Shown piece after piece: positions 1 through 5,213 of a stretch of 5,213 nucleotides of DNA (the stretch's first letter is position 1; each line of letters opens with the position of its first letter). Position numbers and translations under genes: made by a program. The DNA is taken from the NCBI GenBank assembly GCA_021737205.1, contig JAIPEK010000179.1, positions 1 to 5,213 of the forward strand. The letters run 5' to 3'. The notes beneath the pieces are model-generated. The model ran no database searches. It was not told the DNA's origin and worked only from the letters and a program-made list of their open reading frames with translations. This stretch comes from Desulfarculaceae bacterium (lineage in GTDB: Bacteria > Desulfobacterota > Desulfobacteria > Desulfobacterales > Desulfobacteraceae).

Positions 1-285
1 CTGCTCGTATATCGCACCGTACAGACTGGGATCACCGGTGTGAAGCCGGACCACCCTTTTATTCTCCTCCCGTGCATGCCGGATATGATCAATGATTTCC
101 TCGAGGTTCAACGGCGCGCTGTCGATTTTCACCGACCCGGGCCCGGCCCAGGTCAATACGTCTCTCGGCACAAGGGATCCGGCATAGATAATCACGTCGG
201 CCCGCTCCACGGCTTTTTGTCCTTTCACCGTTATCAGTTCCGGATCTCCCGGGCCTGCCCCTACAAACAATACGTCGTTCATCAT
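1..285 (-). CDS. cbiF: Cobalt-precorrin-4 C11-methyltransferase CbiF, N-terminal part (cut by window edge)
   Basis: Only the first 95 codons lie in the window; the frame is open to base 1. The family uses S-adenosylmethionine (SAM) to methylate C11 of (cobalt-)precorrin-4 in the cytoplasm. Visible in the sequence: an N-terminal tetrapyrrole methylase loop VGAGPGDPELITVKG (residues 8-22), then DVIIYAGSLVP (30-40), typical of CbiF/CobM, and RLHTGDPSLYGAIYEQ (80-95), the conserved SAM-binding GDPSLYGA segment. The start at 285 is chosen because its ATG overlaps the cbiET stop as ATGA and lies 9 nt after GGAGGG; a second in-frame ATG follows at once (280-282). It is the last gene seen in the co-directional operon and is probably translationally coupled to cbiET. 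CobM of the aerobic route is the same family; the neighbouring cbiD favours the anaerobic name. The identification is firm although about two thirds of the usual family length is missing. Confidence 0.95.
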   Translation of the reverse strand, partial: MMNDVLFVGAGPGDPELITVKGQKAVERADVIIYAGSLVPRDVLTWAGPGSVKIDSAPLNLEEIIDHIRHAREENKRVVRLHTGDPSLYGAIYEQ

Positions 286-1544
286 CTGTTTTTTCCCTCC
301 TGCTTTTTTGCCGGTCTTTCTCCTGTGATGATCCATACCGGGTTCAAGGCTTCAAGCCGCATGTCGCTGGGCATACGTTTCCCCCGGCTCACCGATATCT
401 GCGTGATCTCAGGTTTCCACTCGTTTTTCTCCAAGATCTCCGAAGCTTTTGCCATGCTGCCGACAAGCACCGTGTTCACCACAATGCGGGTGCCCGGCTT
501 TGATCCGTCAATGGCGGCCTGCAGAATTTCCGGCAGAACTTTTCCGCCTCCGCCGATGAATACCCGGTCCGGCACGGGAAGAGAGTCCATCCCCTCCGGC
601 AGTGCGGCCCGGATCACGGTCATGTTCCGAACACCGAATCGTTCCCTGTTGGTTTCAATCTGCCGGACCCGTTCTTCATTTTGCTCCACGGCAAAGATTT
701 GACCGGCGGTGATGAAAACAGCCGCCTCCACGGAAACGGAACCGCTTCCGGCACCAAGATCCCAGAAGATGTGGTCATTTTTCAGCCTCAGCTTTGACAG
801 GGTCACACTCCTCACTTCCGCCTTGGTGATCAAACCGTCTTTGTGCTCAAACCGGTCATCCGGCATGCCGAGTTCAAGGGGCAGGCTCCTTGTCTGTTCC
901 GCCGATTTTTTCAAAATTACGATATTGGGTGTATCAAACTCCTCTGCCGCCGCCTGCTCCACACTCACCTGCCGGACCTTTTCATTCTTTTCGCCGAGGT
1001 CGGACAGCACCGTCATATGAAAACAGGCCATGCCGCGTTCCAGAAGAATTTTCGCCACCCGGGCCGGAGAGTTCACAGGGTCCGTGTACACCGCCACCTT
1101 GTCATTGAAGGCAAGGGTTTTCAAAAGAGCTTTTGTGTCCTTCTTCCCGTGAAAGCTGACCCATGCGGCATCGTCCCACCGTTCTTTTATTCTTGAAAAT
1201 GCCGCCTGGAGTGTGGTGATGTTGGGTACGATTTCCACGCGGTCTTTGCCGAATGTCCGGATCAGGGTGGACCCGATCCCGAAATGAAGCGGATCCCCCG
1301 AGGCCAGCACCACCATTCTCTTTTTGCCCAGGTTTTCCCGTATTTGAAGGAAAAGACGTTCCATGTCCTTTGTGATTAAAATCTTCTCGACCCGCGTGTC
1401 ATCGAACAGGTCCAGATGGCGTCTGCCGCCGATCAGGATTTCCCCGCTCCGGATCACGGCCAGGTGTCGGCCGGTGAGATCCTCTTTGGACATGCCCATG
1501 CCCACCACATAAATTTTTTCTTTGTCCGCTGCCCCAAATGTCAT
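282..1544 (-). CDS. cbiET: Bifunctional cobalt-precorrin-7 C5-methyltransferase / cobalt-precorrin-6B C15-methyltransferase (decarboxylating), CbiE-CbiT fusion
   Basis: A 420-residue fusion of two SAM-dependent enzymes, the same architecture as CobL. The CbiE half (about residues 9-215) is a tetrapyrrole methylase: it has IYVVGMGMSKEDLTG (11-25), LIGGRRHLDLF (37-47) and the SAM-contacting LASGDPLHFGIG (80-91). The CbiT half (about 229-410) is a class I Rossmann methyltransferase: it has the entry segment DDRFEHKDGLITKAEVR (229-245), motif I DLGAGSGSVSVEAA (262-275), a carboxylate ending strand 2 in AVEQNEER (285-292) and FIGGGG (329-334). By family knowledge CbiT methylates C15 and decarboxylates the C12 acetate side chain, and CbiE methylates C5. 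The start at 1544 overlaps the cbiD stop as ATGA and has AAGGA about 6 nt upstream. The gene ends in an ATGA overlap with cbiF. Length is normal for the fusion and no key motif is missing. The C-terminal tail PAKKQEGKNR is charged and probably unstructured. Confidence 0.96.
   Translation of the reverse strand: MTFGAADKEKIYVVGMGMSKEDLTGRHLAVIRSGEILIGGRRHLDLFDDTRVEKILITKDMERLFLQIRENLGKKRMVVLASGDPLHFGIGSTLIRTFGKDRVEIVPNITTLQAAFSRIKERWDDAAWVSFHGKKDTKALLKTLAFNDKVAVYTDPVNSPARVAKILLERGMACFHMTVLSDLGEKNEKVRQVSVEQAAAEEFDTPNIVILKKSAEQTRSLPLELGMPDDRFEHKDGLITKAEVRSVTLSKLRLKNDHIFWDLGAGSGSVSVEAAVFITAGQIFAVEQNEERVRQIETNRERFGVRNMTVIRAALPEGMDSLPVPDRVFIGGGGKVLPEILQAAIDGSKPGTRIVVNTVLVGSMAKASEILEKNEWKPEITQISVSRGKRMPSDMRLEALNPVWIITGERPAKKQEGKNR
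295..300 (-). promoter_or_regulatory. Ribosome binding site of cbiF (inside the cbiET 3' end)
   Basis: GGAGGG on the minus strand, followed by a 9-nt A-rich spacer and the ATG at 285-283. It lies inside the last codons of cbiET. It settles the cbiF start and suggests independent ribosome loading in addition to stop/start coupling. Confidence 0.75.
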
Positions 1545-2638
1545 GGCTCATCCTTTTCCCGTGTCGAGTCAAATACGATCCCGCCGTCATAATCCAGCAT
1601 CATGCAGTGGATCTGCGTGCCCGGCAAAGCAAACGCCTCAGCCGCTTGCAGTACCTTTCGGCCCACTCCTTCCAAGACCGGCGGGCATCGCTCCTTGATG
1701 ATGTCAAATGCATGGCGGGCCGTGTTGGCCCCTGCTATCTCGTTCTCAAACTGCATCTTTCCGGTCCATTCGGCAGACCACCGGGCAAGGGTTTCAAGGG
1801 CCAGGCGCGATTCGGCCGCATGGGTATGGGGAACGCCGCAGGCCATTTTCACTGCTTTTCCGAAAAACACCGCCAGGATTACCAACGGCACCCGGTTGCT
1901 TCCGGCAATGTCCAGGGAGGCTTTGAAAAAATCCCCGATCTGGATGAACGCCGTTTCCGGCAGATCCGAAAGTATTTTTTGTGCATACCGTTCACTTCTC
2001 CTGCCCGTGGTGAACACAAGAGGGCTTGTATTTGAGGCGCAGGCCACCCGGATCCCGGATTCAATGGTGGCGATGTACGCGTCATGGGACATGGGCCGGA
2101 CAATGCCGGTGGTGCCCAGGATGGAAATACCGCCGATGATTCCCAGCCTGCTGTTCAGGGTCTTTTCCGCCAGAATTTCCCCTTGGGGAACAAAAATTTC
2201 CACATGCACACTCCCGGCCTCCCCCGTCGTCTCCGCCACCGCCTGCCGGATCATCTCCTTAGGTCCCCGGTTGATGGCAGGCTCTCCCACCGGCACCTCA
2301 AGCCCCGGCCGGGTAACAGTGCCCACCCCTTTGCCGCCGGTGATCACAAGATACGGGCCTTTCTTTTCCGGCTCCAAAAGCGTCACCCGGGCCCCGATTT
2401 CCGCCTTGTGGGTGATATCCGGGTCATCCCCTGCATCCTTGACCACCGTACAAACGGCTGTGCCGGGCTCTTTTGCCTCACAGGAGCGGACCTCCACCTC
2501 AACCCCTCCTTGGGACAGAAACGGTATGAAGACCCGGTCCGGTACGGTTGCATGCACCAGCATGTGCAAGGCACCCTTGACAGCGGCGGCCGCGGCCGCC
2601 CCCGTGGTAAAACCGGATTTCAGACGTTTGCGGGCCAT
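1541..2638 (-). CDS. cbiD: Cobalt-precorrin-5B C1-methyltransferase CbiD
   Basis: A 365-residue cytoplasmic enzyme that methylates C1 of cobalt-precorrin-5B, specific to the anaerobic cobalamin pathway and unrelated in fold to the other methylases here. Diagnostic family motifs appear in order: KSGFTTGAAAAAAVKGAL (7-24), the N-terminal CbiD signature; KDAGDDPDITHKAEI (67-81); GGKGVGTVTRPGL (101-113); GEPAINRGPKEMI (118-130); LGIIGGISILGTTGIVRPMS (165-184); and FFGKAVKMACGVPHTHAAES (258-277). Length is usual for the family. The start at 2638 is chosen because it places the signature near the N-terminus and has GGAGGA 6 nt upstream. It follows a 217-bp spacer, the only gap in the operon, so it may open a second transcription unit. 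It ends in an ATGA overlap with cbiET. The Ala-rich N-terminus is encoded by a GCGGCCGC-type run and is normal for CbiD. One small deviation is AINRGP, where the family more often has AINPVP. Confidence 0.96.
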   Translation of the reverse strand: MARKRLKSGFTTGAAAAAAVKGALHMLVHATVPDRVFIPFLSQGGVEVEVRSCEAKEPGTAVCTVVKDAGDDPDITHKAEIGARVTLLEPEKKGPYLVITGGKGVGTVTRPGLEVPVGEPAINRGPKEMIRQAVAETTGEAGSVHVEIFVPQGEILAEKTLNSRLGIIGGISILGTTGIVRPMSHDAYIATIESGIRVACASNTSPLVFTTGRRSERYAQKILSDLPETAFIQIGDFFKASLDIAGSNRVPLVILAVFFGKAVKMACGVPHTHAAESRLALETLARWSAEWTGKMQFENEIAGANTARHAFDIIKERCPPVLEGVGRKVLQAAEAFALPGTQIHCMMLDYDGGIVFDSTREKDEP

Positions 2639-2644
2639 GTGAAT

Positions 2645-2650
2645 TCCTCC
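2645..2650 (-). promoter_or_regulatory. Ribosome binding site of cbiD
   Basis: GGAGGA on the minus strand, 6 nt before the ATG at 2638-2636. It is a near-perfect Shine-Dalgarno and decides the cbiD start. Unlike most genes in this operon, cbiD has no upstream gene to couple to, so this site must load ribosomes by itself. Confidence 0.8.
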
Positions 2651-2682
2651 GGATGAATCGAAAATCCGCCGAAAGCTCCTGT

Positions 2683-2712
2683 TTTATAAAAACATATCAT
2701 GTCTGTTTCCAA
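2683..2712 (-). promoter_or_regulatory. Candidate sigma-70-type promoter for cbiD-cbiET-cbiF
   Basis: On the minus strand TTGGAA (2712-2707) is followed after 18 nt by TATAAA (2688-2683) in a local A/T-rich patch, about 45 nt before the cbiD start codon. The -35 matches the consensus only partly (TTGGAA against TTGACA). It lies just downstream of the long inverted repeat. A/T-rich DNA gives such matches by chance, so this is a suggestion only. Confidence 0.3.
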
Positions 2713-2715
2713 AAT

Positions 2716-2838
2716 GTAGGCGTTCACGGAACGTTGAAATTGGAAATTGGAAATTGGAAATTTGGCCTTCATGCCCGACCTTACCCTTCTCCCCAATTTC
2801 TATTTTCCAATTTCAAGTTTCAAGCCGTGAACGGCTAC
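2716..2838. repeat. 123-bp imperfect inverted repeat (intergenic stem-loop, REPIN- or MITE-like)
   Basis: Outer arms: GTAGGCGTTCACGG (2716-2729) pairs with CCGTGAACGGCTAC (2825-2838), 13 of 14 bases. Inner arms: 2734-2757 pair with 2793-2816, the first 13 bases perfectly (TTGAAATTGGAAA against TTTCCAATTTCAA) and then with two mismatches out of 11. The arms are separated by short unequal bulges (4 nt and 8 nt) and the apical loop is about 35 nt (2758-2792). Each outer arm also holds its own small palindrome: CGTTC-ACG-GAACG at 2721-2733 and AGCCGT-GA-ACGGCT at 2823-2836. The element fills most of the gap between the membrane protein gene and cbiD and holds no convincing ORF. Lack of a U-tract on either side argues against a standard terminator. 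It looks like a dispersed intergenic palindromic element, but copy number cannot be seen from one window. Confidence 0.75.
2737..2765. repeat. Tandem AAATTGG heptamer, three exact copies plus one variant
   Basis: Three perfect head-to-tail AAATTGG units (2737-2757) are followed by a variant AAATTTGG (2758-2765). The run forms the left inner arm of the larger inverted repeat. A degraded counterpart in reverse orientation (CCAATTTC, then TTCCAATTTC) occurs at 2793-2814. The copy number could vary by slippage. Confidence 0.85.
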
Positions 2839-2855
2839 CCAAAAATGTACCTCTG

Positions 2856-3920
2856 TCAAGGCACCAGATAGTAAAACACCACAGCCGTGAAAATAAGGCT
2901 GATGATGCGGAACGCCTGACCCATCAACAGGATCTGAAGCCCCATCTTCGGTGAAAAAATGCCCATGTATCTCGGCAGCTGATGGCGAAGGGCCCTTATC
3001 GGAAATGCCGCGATATTCCCGGTGATCAACGCAAGCGCCGTCTGTTTAACGGTGAGCATGCCAGCGTCCATGAGGGCTCCCGCCGCGGCAAACCCGGAGG
3101 TGAATTCCGCTGCAAACCCGACCACCACCACGGACAGCGACTCCATGGGGGCGAATGATGCGGCGAAGTATCCGGCCATCCATTCCCGTGCCACGGCAAA
3201 AAAACCTGCTGCATTGACCATGAACACGGCAATGTAGATCGGCACCACGTATACGGCGATACTGGCAAGCCTTTTGGGCAGTTTCTCCTTGAGGATTGTA
3301 CTGATGGAGAATGTTTCATTCTTCTGCCTTCCGGTATCGGTTGAGAGCGTTGCCTGTCCGGTATCTTCCTGAAGATTCCCGGGATCAAACCGAAACCGGC
3401 CGTACACGAGAAAAAGGCAGGTCCTCAAAAGGGTTGCCGCAAACGTGAGCGCAAAGTAAAGGACCCCGGCCCGGCCGGTGAGCGGCAGCACGATAAAGAA
3501 CGTAGTGGGCAGATGGAGAAAGTAGGCAGGGAGCTGGTTGACAAAGTTGGTCAGAAACAGCTTCTCCCGGCTGATCTTCCGCTGCTTGTAAAACTCCAGC
3601 AGCATGGCGTTGGCAGCCGTGCCGGAGAGAAACGCCGTAATAAAGGCTGCGCTGCATCGGTCTCCCAATCTTCCGAAATTGAAAAGCGGCCGGGCGGCAA
3701 AGGAGAGAAACCGGGTCCATCCGGCCGCCTCTATGAGCTGGCCTGCAAATAGCCCGATGGTAATAAACATCAAAAGCCGCAAAAGAGGGAGCAGGAGCTT
3801 GTCCGCAAATACGGCCCCTGTCATCCCGTCAACCGCATAAAGCCCGCATCCCAGCATTGCTGCGGATACAGAGGCGCTCACCACCAGCGGCCTGGCCAGG
3901 GATCTTTTTTTACGCGCCAT
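2856..3920 (-). CDS. Polytopic membrane protein, probable Gate (nucleoside-recognition) domain family, substrate unknown
   Basis: A 354-residue integral membrane protein. Hydrophobic segments lie at about 10-30, 41-63, 88-108, 130-148, 151-173, 219-242, 262-282, 290-308 and 328-352. A hydrophilic stretch at about 175-215 (rich in D, T, Q, K) splits it into two halves. The N-terminus MARKKRSLAR is strongly basic, favouring a cytoplasmic N-terminus. Features resembling Gate/nucleoside-recognition proteins are the small-residue segments FLSGTAANAML (97-107) and EFTSGFAAAGALMDAG (272-287), each followed by an N and P in a later segment (FVNQLPAYF 126-134; GNIAAFPIRA 301-310). This family assignment rests on pattern recognition. 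The start at 3920 lies inside the last codons of cbiL (11-nt overlap) with an AAGGGG-type ribosome binding site just upstream, so it is translationally coupled to cbiL. The context suggests transport of cobalt, a corrinoid or a precursor. It could instead be a permease of unrelated function carried in the operon. Confidence 0.7.
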   Translation of the reverse strand: MARKKRSLARPLVVSASVSAAMLGCGLYAVDGMTGAVFADKLLLPLLRLLMFITIGLFAGQLIEAAGWTRFLSFAARPLFNFGRLGDRCSAAFITAFLSGTAANAMLLEFYKQRKISREKLFLTNFVNQLPAYFLHLPTTFFIVLPLTGRAGVLYFALTFAATLLRTCLFLVYGRFRFDPGNLQEDTGQATLSTDTGRQKNETFSISTILKEKLPKRLASIAVYVVPIYIAVFMVNAAGFFAVAREWMAGYFAASFAPMESLSVVVVGFAAEFTSGFAAAGALMDAGMLTVKQTALALITGNIAAFPIRALRHQLPRYMGIFSPKMGLQILLMGQAFRIISLIFTAVVFYYLVP

Positions 3921-4638
3921 CAGGCCCCTTTTTCTTAGCCACGATCAATGTCCAGTATCCGGGGTCCCGATAATTGAACTCCCGGATATCCTCGATGATC
4001 TCTTCATCCGCACGGCAGCATTTTGAAATGCCGAAGCTGTTTTCCCTCATACCGGCCTCGTCCACTGCTGCCACGATATCCTGTGCATGCTTGTACGCCT
4101 TGAGAAAGACCACGTTCTCGGTTGTGGTCAATCGTTCCCGCAAATGGGCGCCGCCGTTGACCCCGGACAGGATCAGAAGGGATTCCTCCCCCTCCATCAG
4201 CGGCGTGTTGGTCCGTGCGGCCGCCGCCTGGTAGGACGTGATTCCCGGGATGGTGACAATGGAAACGTCCGGGGCCAGCTTTTGAACGGCCCGGACGATA
4301 TACCCGAAGGTCGAGTATGTGAGGGTATCCCCGAGTGTCAGGAATGCCGCATCCTTTCCCTGTTCCAGGACGTCTATGATCTGCCGGGCGTTTTCGTCCC
4401 AGGCCCGGATCTTGGCATCCTCATCCTTTGTCATGGGAAACTGCACCATAATCATTTCGGTTTCTTCCGGGATATATTTGCCTGCGATTCGAGCTGCCAG
4501 GCTGAACCGGTTTTTGGTGGAAGAGGCCCCGAACACCACATCCACGGATTCCAGGATTGAAACGGATTTCATCGGGATCAGGTCCGGGTCTCCCGGCCCC
4601 ACCCCGATGCCGTACAATGTTCCTTTTTTCTCTTTCAT
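3910..4638 (-). CDS. cbiL: Cobalt-precorrin-2 C20-methyltransferase CbiL
   Basis: A 242-residue cytoplasmic tetrapyrrole methylase, full length for the family, that transfers a methyl group from SAM to C20 of cobalt-precorrin-2. Visible in the sequence: LYGIGVGPGDPDLIPMKSV (8-26), the N-terminal loop with the CbiL/CobI-type PMK after DPDLI; FLTLGDTLTYSTFGYI (99-114), the GD-x-T-x-YSTFGY segment that separates C20 methylases from CbiF/CbiH types; and TIPGITSYQAAAA (129-141). The start at 4638 overlaps the cbiC stop as ATGA, with AGAGGA about 7 nt upstream. Its 3' end overlaps the membrane protein gene by 11 nt. CobI is the same enzyme family in the aerobic route and uses metal-free precorrin-2; the presence of cbiD makes the cobalt-bound substrate more likely. 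Nothing looks truncated. Confidence 0.95.
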   Translation of the reverse strand: MKEKKGTLYGIGVGPGDPDLIPMKSVSILESVDVVFGASSTKNRFSLAARIAGKYIPEETEMIMVQFPMTKDEDAKIRAWDENARQIIDVLEQGKDAAFLTLGDTLTYSTFGYIVRAVQKLAPDVSIVTIPGITSYQAAAARTNTPLMEGEESLLILSGVNGGAHLRERLTTTENVVFLKAYKHAQDIVAAVDEAGMRENSFGISKCCRADEEIIEDIREFNYRDPGYWTLIVAKKKGPDGA

Positions 4639-5213
4639 GATCTTTTCCTCTCTTCGGCCATGATCAAAAGCGCGTTCACCACGGCCGCCGCTGTATTGGA
4701 CCCGCCCTTCCGGCCGGTGTTGGTAATGAACGGCACATCAAATGAAAGCAGTGCTTCCTTGGATTCGGCCGCATTCACAAACCCCACCGGAAATCCCAGG
4801 ATCAGGGAAGGGGCGGCCTTTTTCTCCCGGACCAGTTGTAAAAGCCGCATCAAGGCAGTGGGAGCATTTCCCACCACAAAGATGCCGTTGTCAACAGATT
4901 CCTCTGCTGCATCCACTGCCGCCTCCGCCCGGGTTCGATCCTTTTCCCGGGCCGCCCGGACCACATCCGGCCGGCTGATGAGGCACTCCACCCGGCAGCC
5001 GAACGCTTCCGCAGTTTTTTTCCGGATACCGGCCATGGCCATGGCCGTGTCCGTTATGATCGACTCTCCCCTTTGAATCGCGCGGATTCCCTTTTCCACC
5101 GCATCCGGGTGAACCCGGGTGCTGCGGATATATTCAAAATCAGCGGATGTATGGATCATCCGTCTGTCGATGGGCCAATGCAGTTCATCCAGTCCGTGGT
5201 CGCCGGCCTCCTG
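4635..5213 (-). CDS. cbiC: Cobalt-precorrin-8 methylmutase CbiC (5' end cut by window edge)
   Basis: The last 192 codons are visible. The enzyme moves the methyl group from C11 to C12 of cobalt-precorrin-8, giving cobyrinate. Motifs, numbered from the window edge: RRMIHTSADFEYI (17-29), which holds the family's catalytic histidine (His21); ITDTAMAMAGI (53-63); VVGNAPTALMRLL (113-125); LGFPVGFVNAAESKEAL (139-155); and GRKGGSNTAAAVVNALL (167-183). A methionine at 5157-5159 could be taken for the start, but it lies inside the RR-M-IH catalytic motif. The frame stays open upstream through 18 further codons (QEAGDHGLDELHWPIDRR), with no ATG, GTG or TTG, to the edge. The true start is therefore outside the window; the family is usually a little over 200 residues, so only a few residues are missing. 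It ends in an ATGA overlap with cbiL. CobH is the aerobic counterpart. Confidence 0.95.
   Translation of the reverse strand, partial: QEAGDHGLDELHWPIDRRMIHTSADFEYIRSTRVHPDAVEKGIRAIQRGESIITDTAMAMAGIRKKTAEAFGCRVECLISRPDVVRAAREKDRTRAEAAVDAAEESVDNGIFVVGNAPTALMRLLQLVREKKAAPSLILGFPVGFVNAAESKEALLSFDVPFITNTGRKGGSNTAAAVVNALLIMAEERKRS

Noticed and set aside
40..702. A 220-codon open frame on the plus strand
   Set aside because: It runs antisense to cbiF and cbiET, with no recognisable motif and composition typical of a shadow frame.
2584..2600. GCGGCCGC-type GC-rich palindromic run
   Set aside because: It simply encodes the alanine-rich CbiD signature near the N-terminus.
1602..2642. A 346-codon open frame on the plus strand opposite cbiD
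   Set aside because: It lies wholly antisense to a clear cbiD, its translation is rich in S, T, P and R with no recognisable domain, and GC-rich coding DNA readily leaves the opposite strand open.
2716..2838. Rho-independent terminator
   Set aside because: The stem is long, bulged and A/T-rich inside, and no U-tract follows on either strand.
2639..2855. Cobalamin riboswitch upstream of cbiD
   Set aside because: I could not find the conserved GCCACTG-type B12 box on the minus strand, and most of the spacer is taken by the A/T-rich inverted repeat.
2653..2954. Small plus-strand open frames through the spacer (2653-2871 and 2754-2954)
   Set aside because: They translate the repeat itself (for example LEIGNWKFG-like residues from the AAATTGG run) and run antisense into the membrane protein gene; no supporting ribosome binding site.
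4635..5159. A complete 174-residue CbiC starting at the methionine at 5159
   Set aside because: The methionine is inside the conserved RRMIH motif and the frame continues open to the window edge, so the gene is cut, not short.

Overview
The window is a block of an anaerobic (early cobalt insertion) cobalamin biosynthesis operon, with every gene on the minus strand. Transcription runs from the right edge to the left: cbiC (5' end outside the window), cbiL, an uncharacterised Gate-type membrane protein, a 217-bp spacer, cbiD, a cbiE-cbiT fusion, and the start of cbiF (3' end outside the window). CbiD together with CbiC/CbiL/CbiET/CbiF points to the anaerobic corrin ring pathway. The gene order, moderately high GC and an intergenic repeat built on AAATTGG and CGTTCACGG units suggest a strict anaerobe, most likely a sulfate-reducing Desulfobacterota (Desulfobacterales-like). 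That placement is an impression from gene content and style, not from a marker gene.

Layout. 4635-5213: cbiC, last 192 codons. 3910-4638: cbiL, joined to cbiC by an ATGA stop/start overlap. 2856-3920: a 354-residue polytopic membrane protein overlapping the end of cbiL by 11 nt. 2639-2855: the only real non-coding gap, filled mostly by a 123-bp imperfect inverted repeat (2716-2838) with a tandem AAATTGG heptamer; a weak candidate promoter and a strong ribosome binding site for cbiD follow. 1541-2638: cbiD. 282-1544: cbiET, joined to cbiD by ATGA. 1-285: cbiF, first 95 codons, joined to cbiET by ATGA and preceded by a GGAGGG ribosome binding site. No stretch over 300 bp lacks a gene.

How they work together. 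CbiL methylates C20 of cobalt-precorrin-2, CbiF methylates C11 of cobalt-precorrin-4, CbiD methylates C1 of cobalt-precorrin-5B, CbiE and CbiT methylate C5 and C15 and decarboxylate the C12 acetate, and CbiC moves the C11 methyl to C12 to give cobyrinate. The steps not seen here (CbiH, CbiG, CbiJ, cobalt chelatase, amidation) would have to lie outside the window. The membrane protein is the unexplained member. Its position, translationally coupled behind cbiL, suggests a role linked to corrinoid or cobalt handling, but its substrate cannot be read from the sequence. I found no B12 riboswitch, tRNA, rRNA, CRISPR array or transposase gene.
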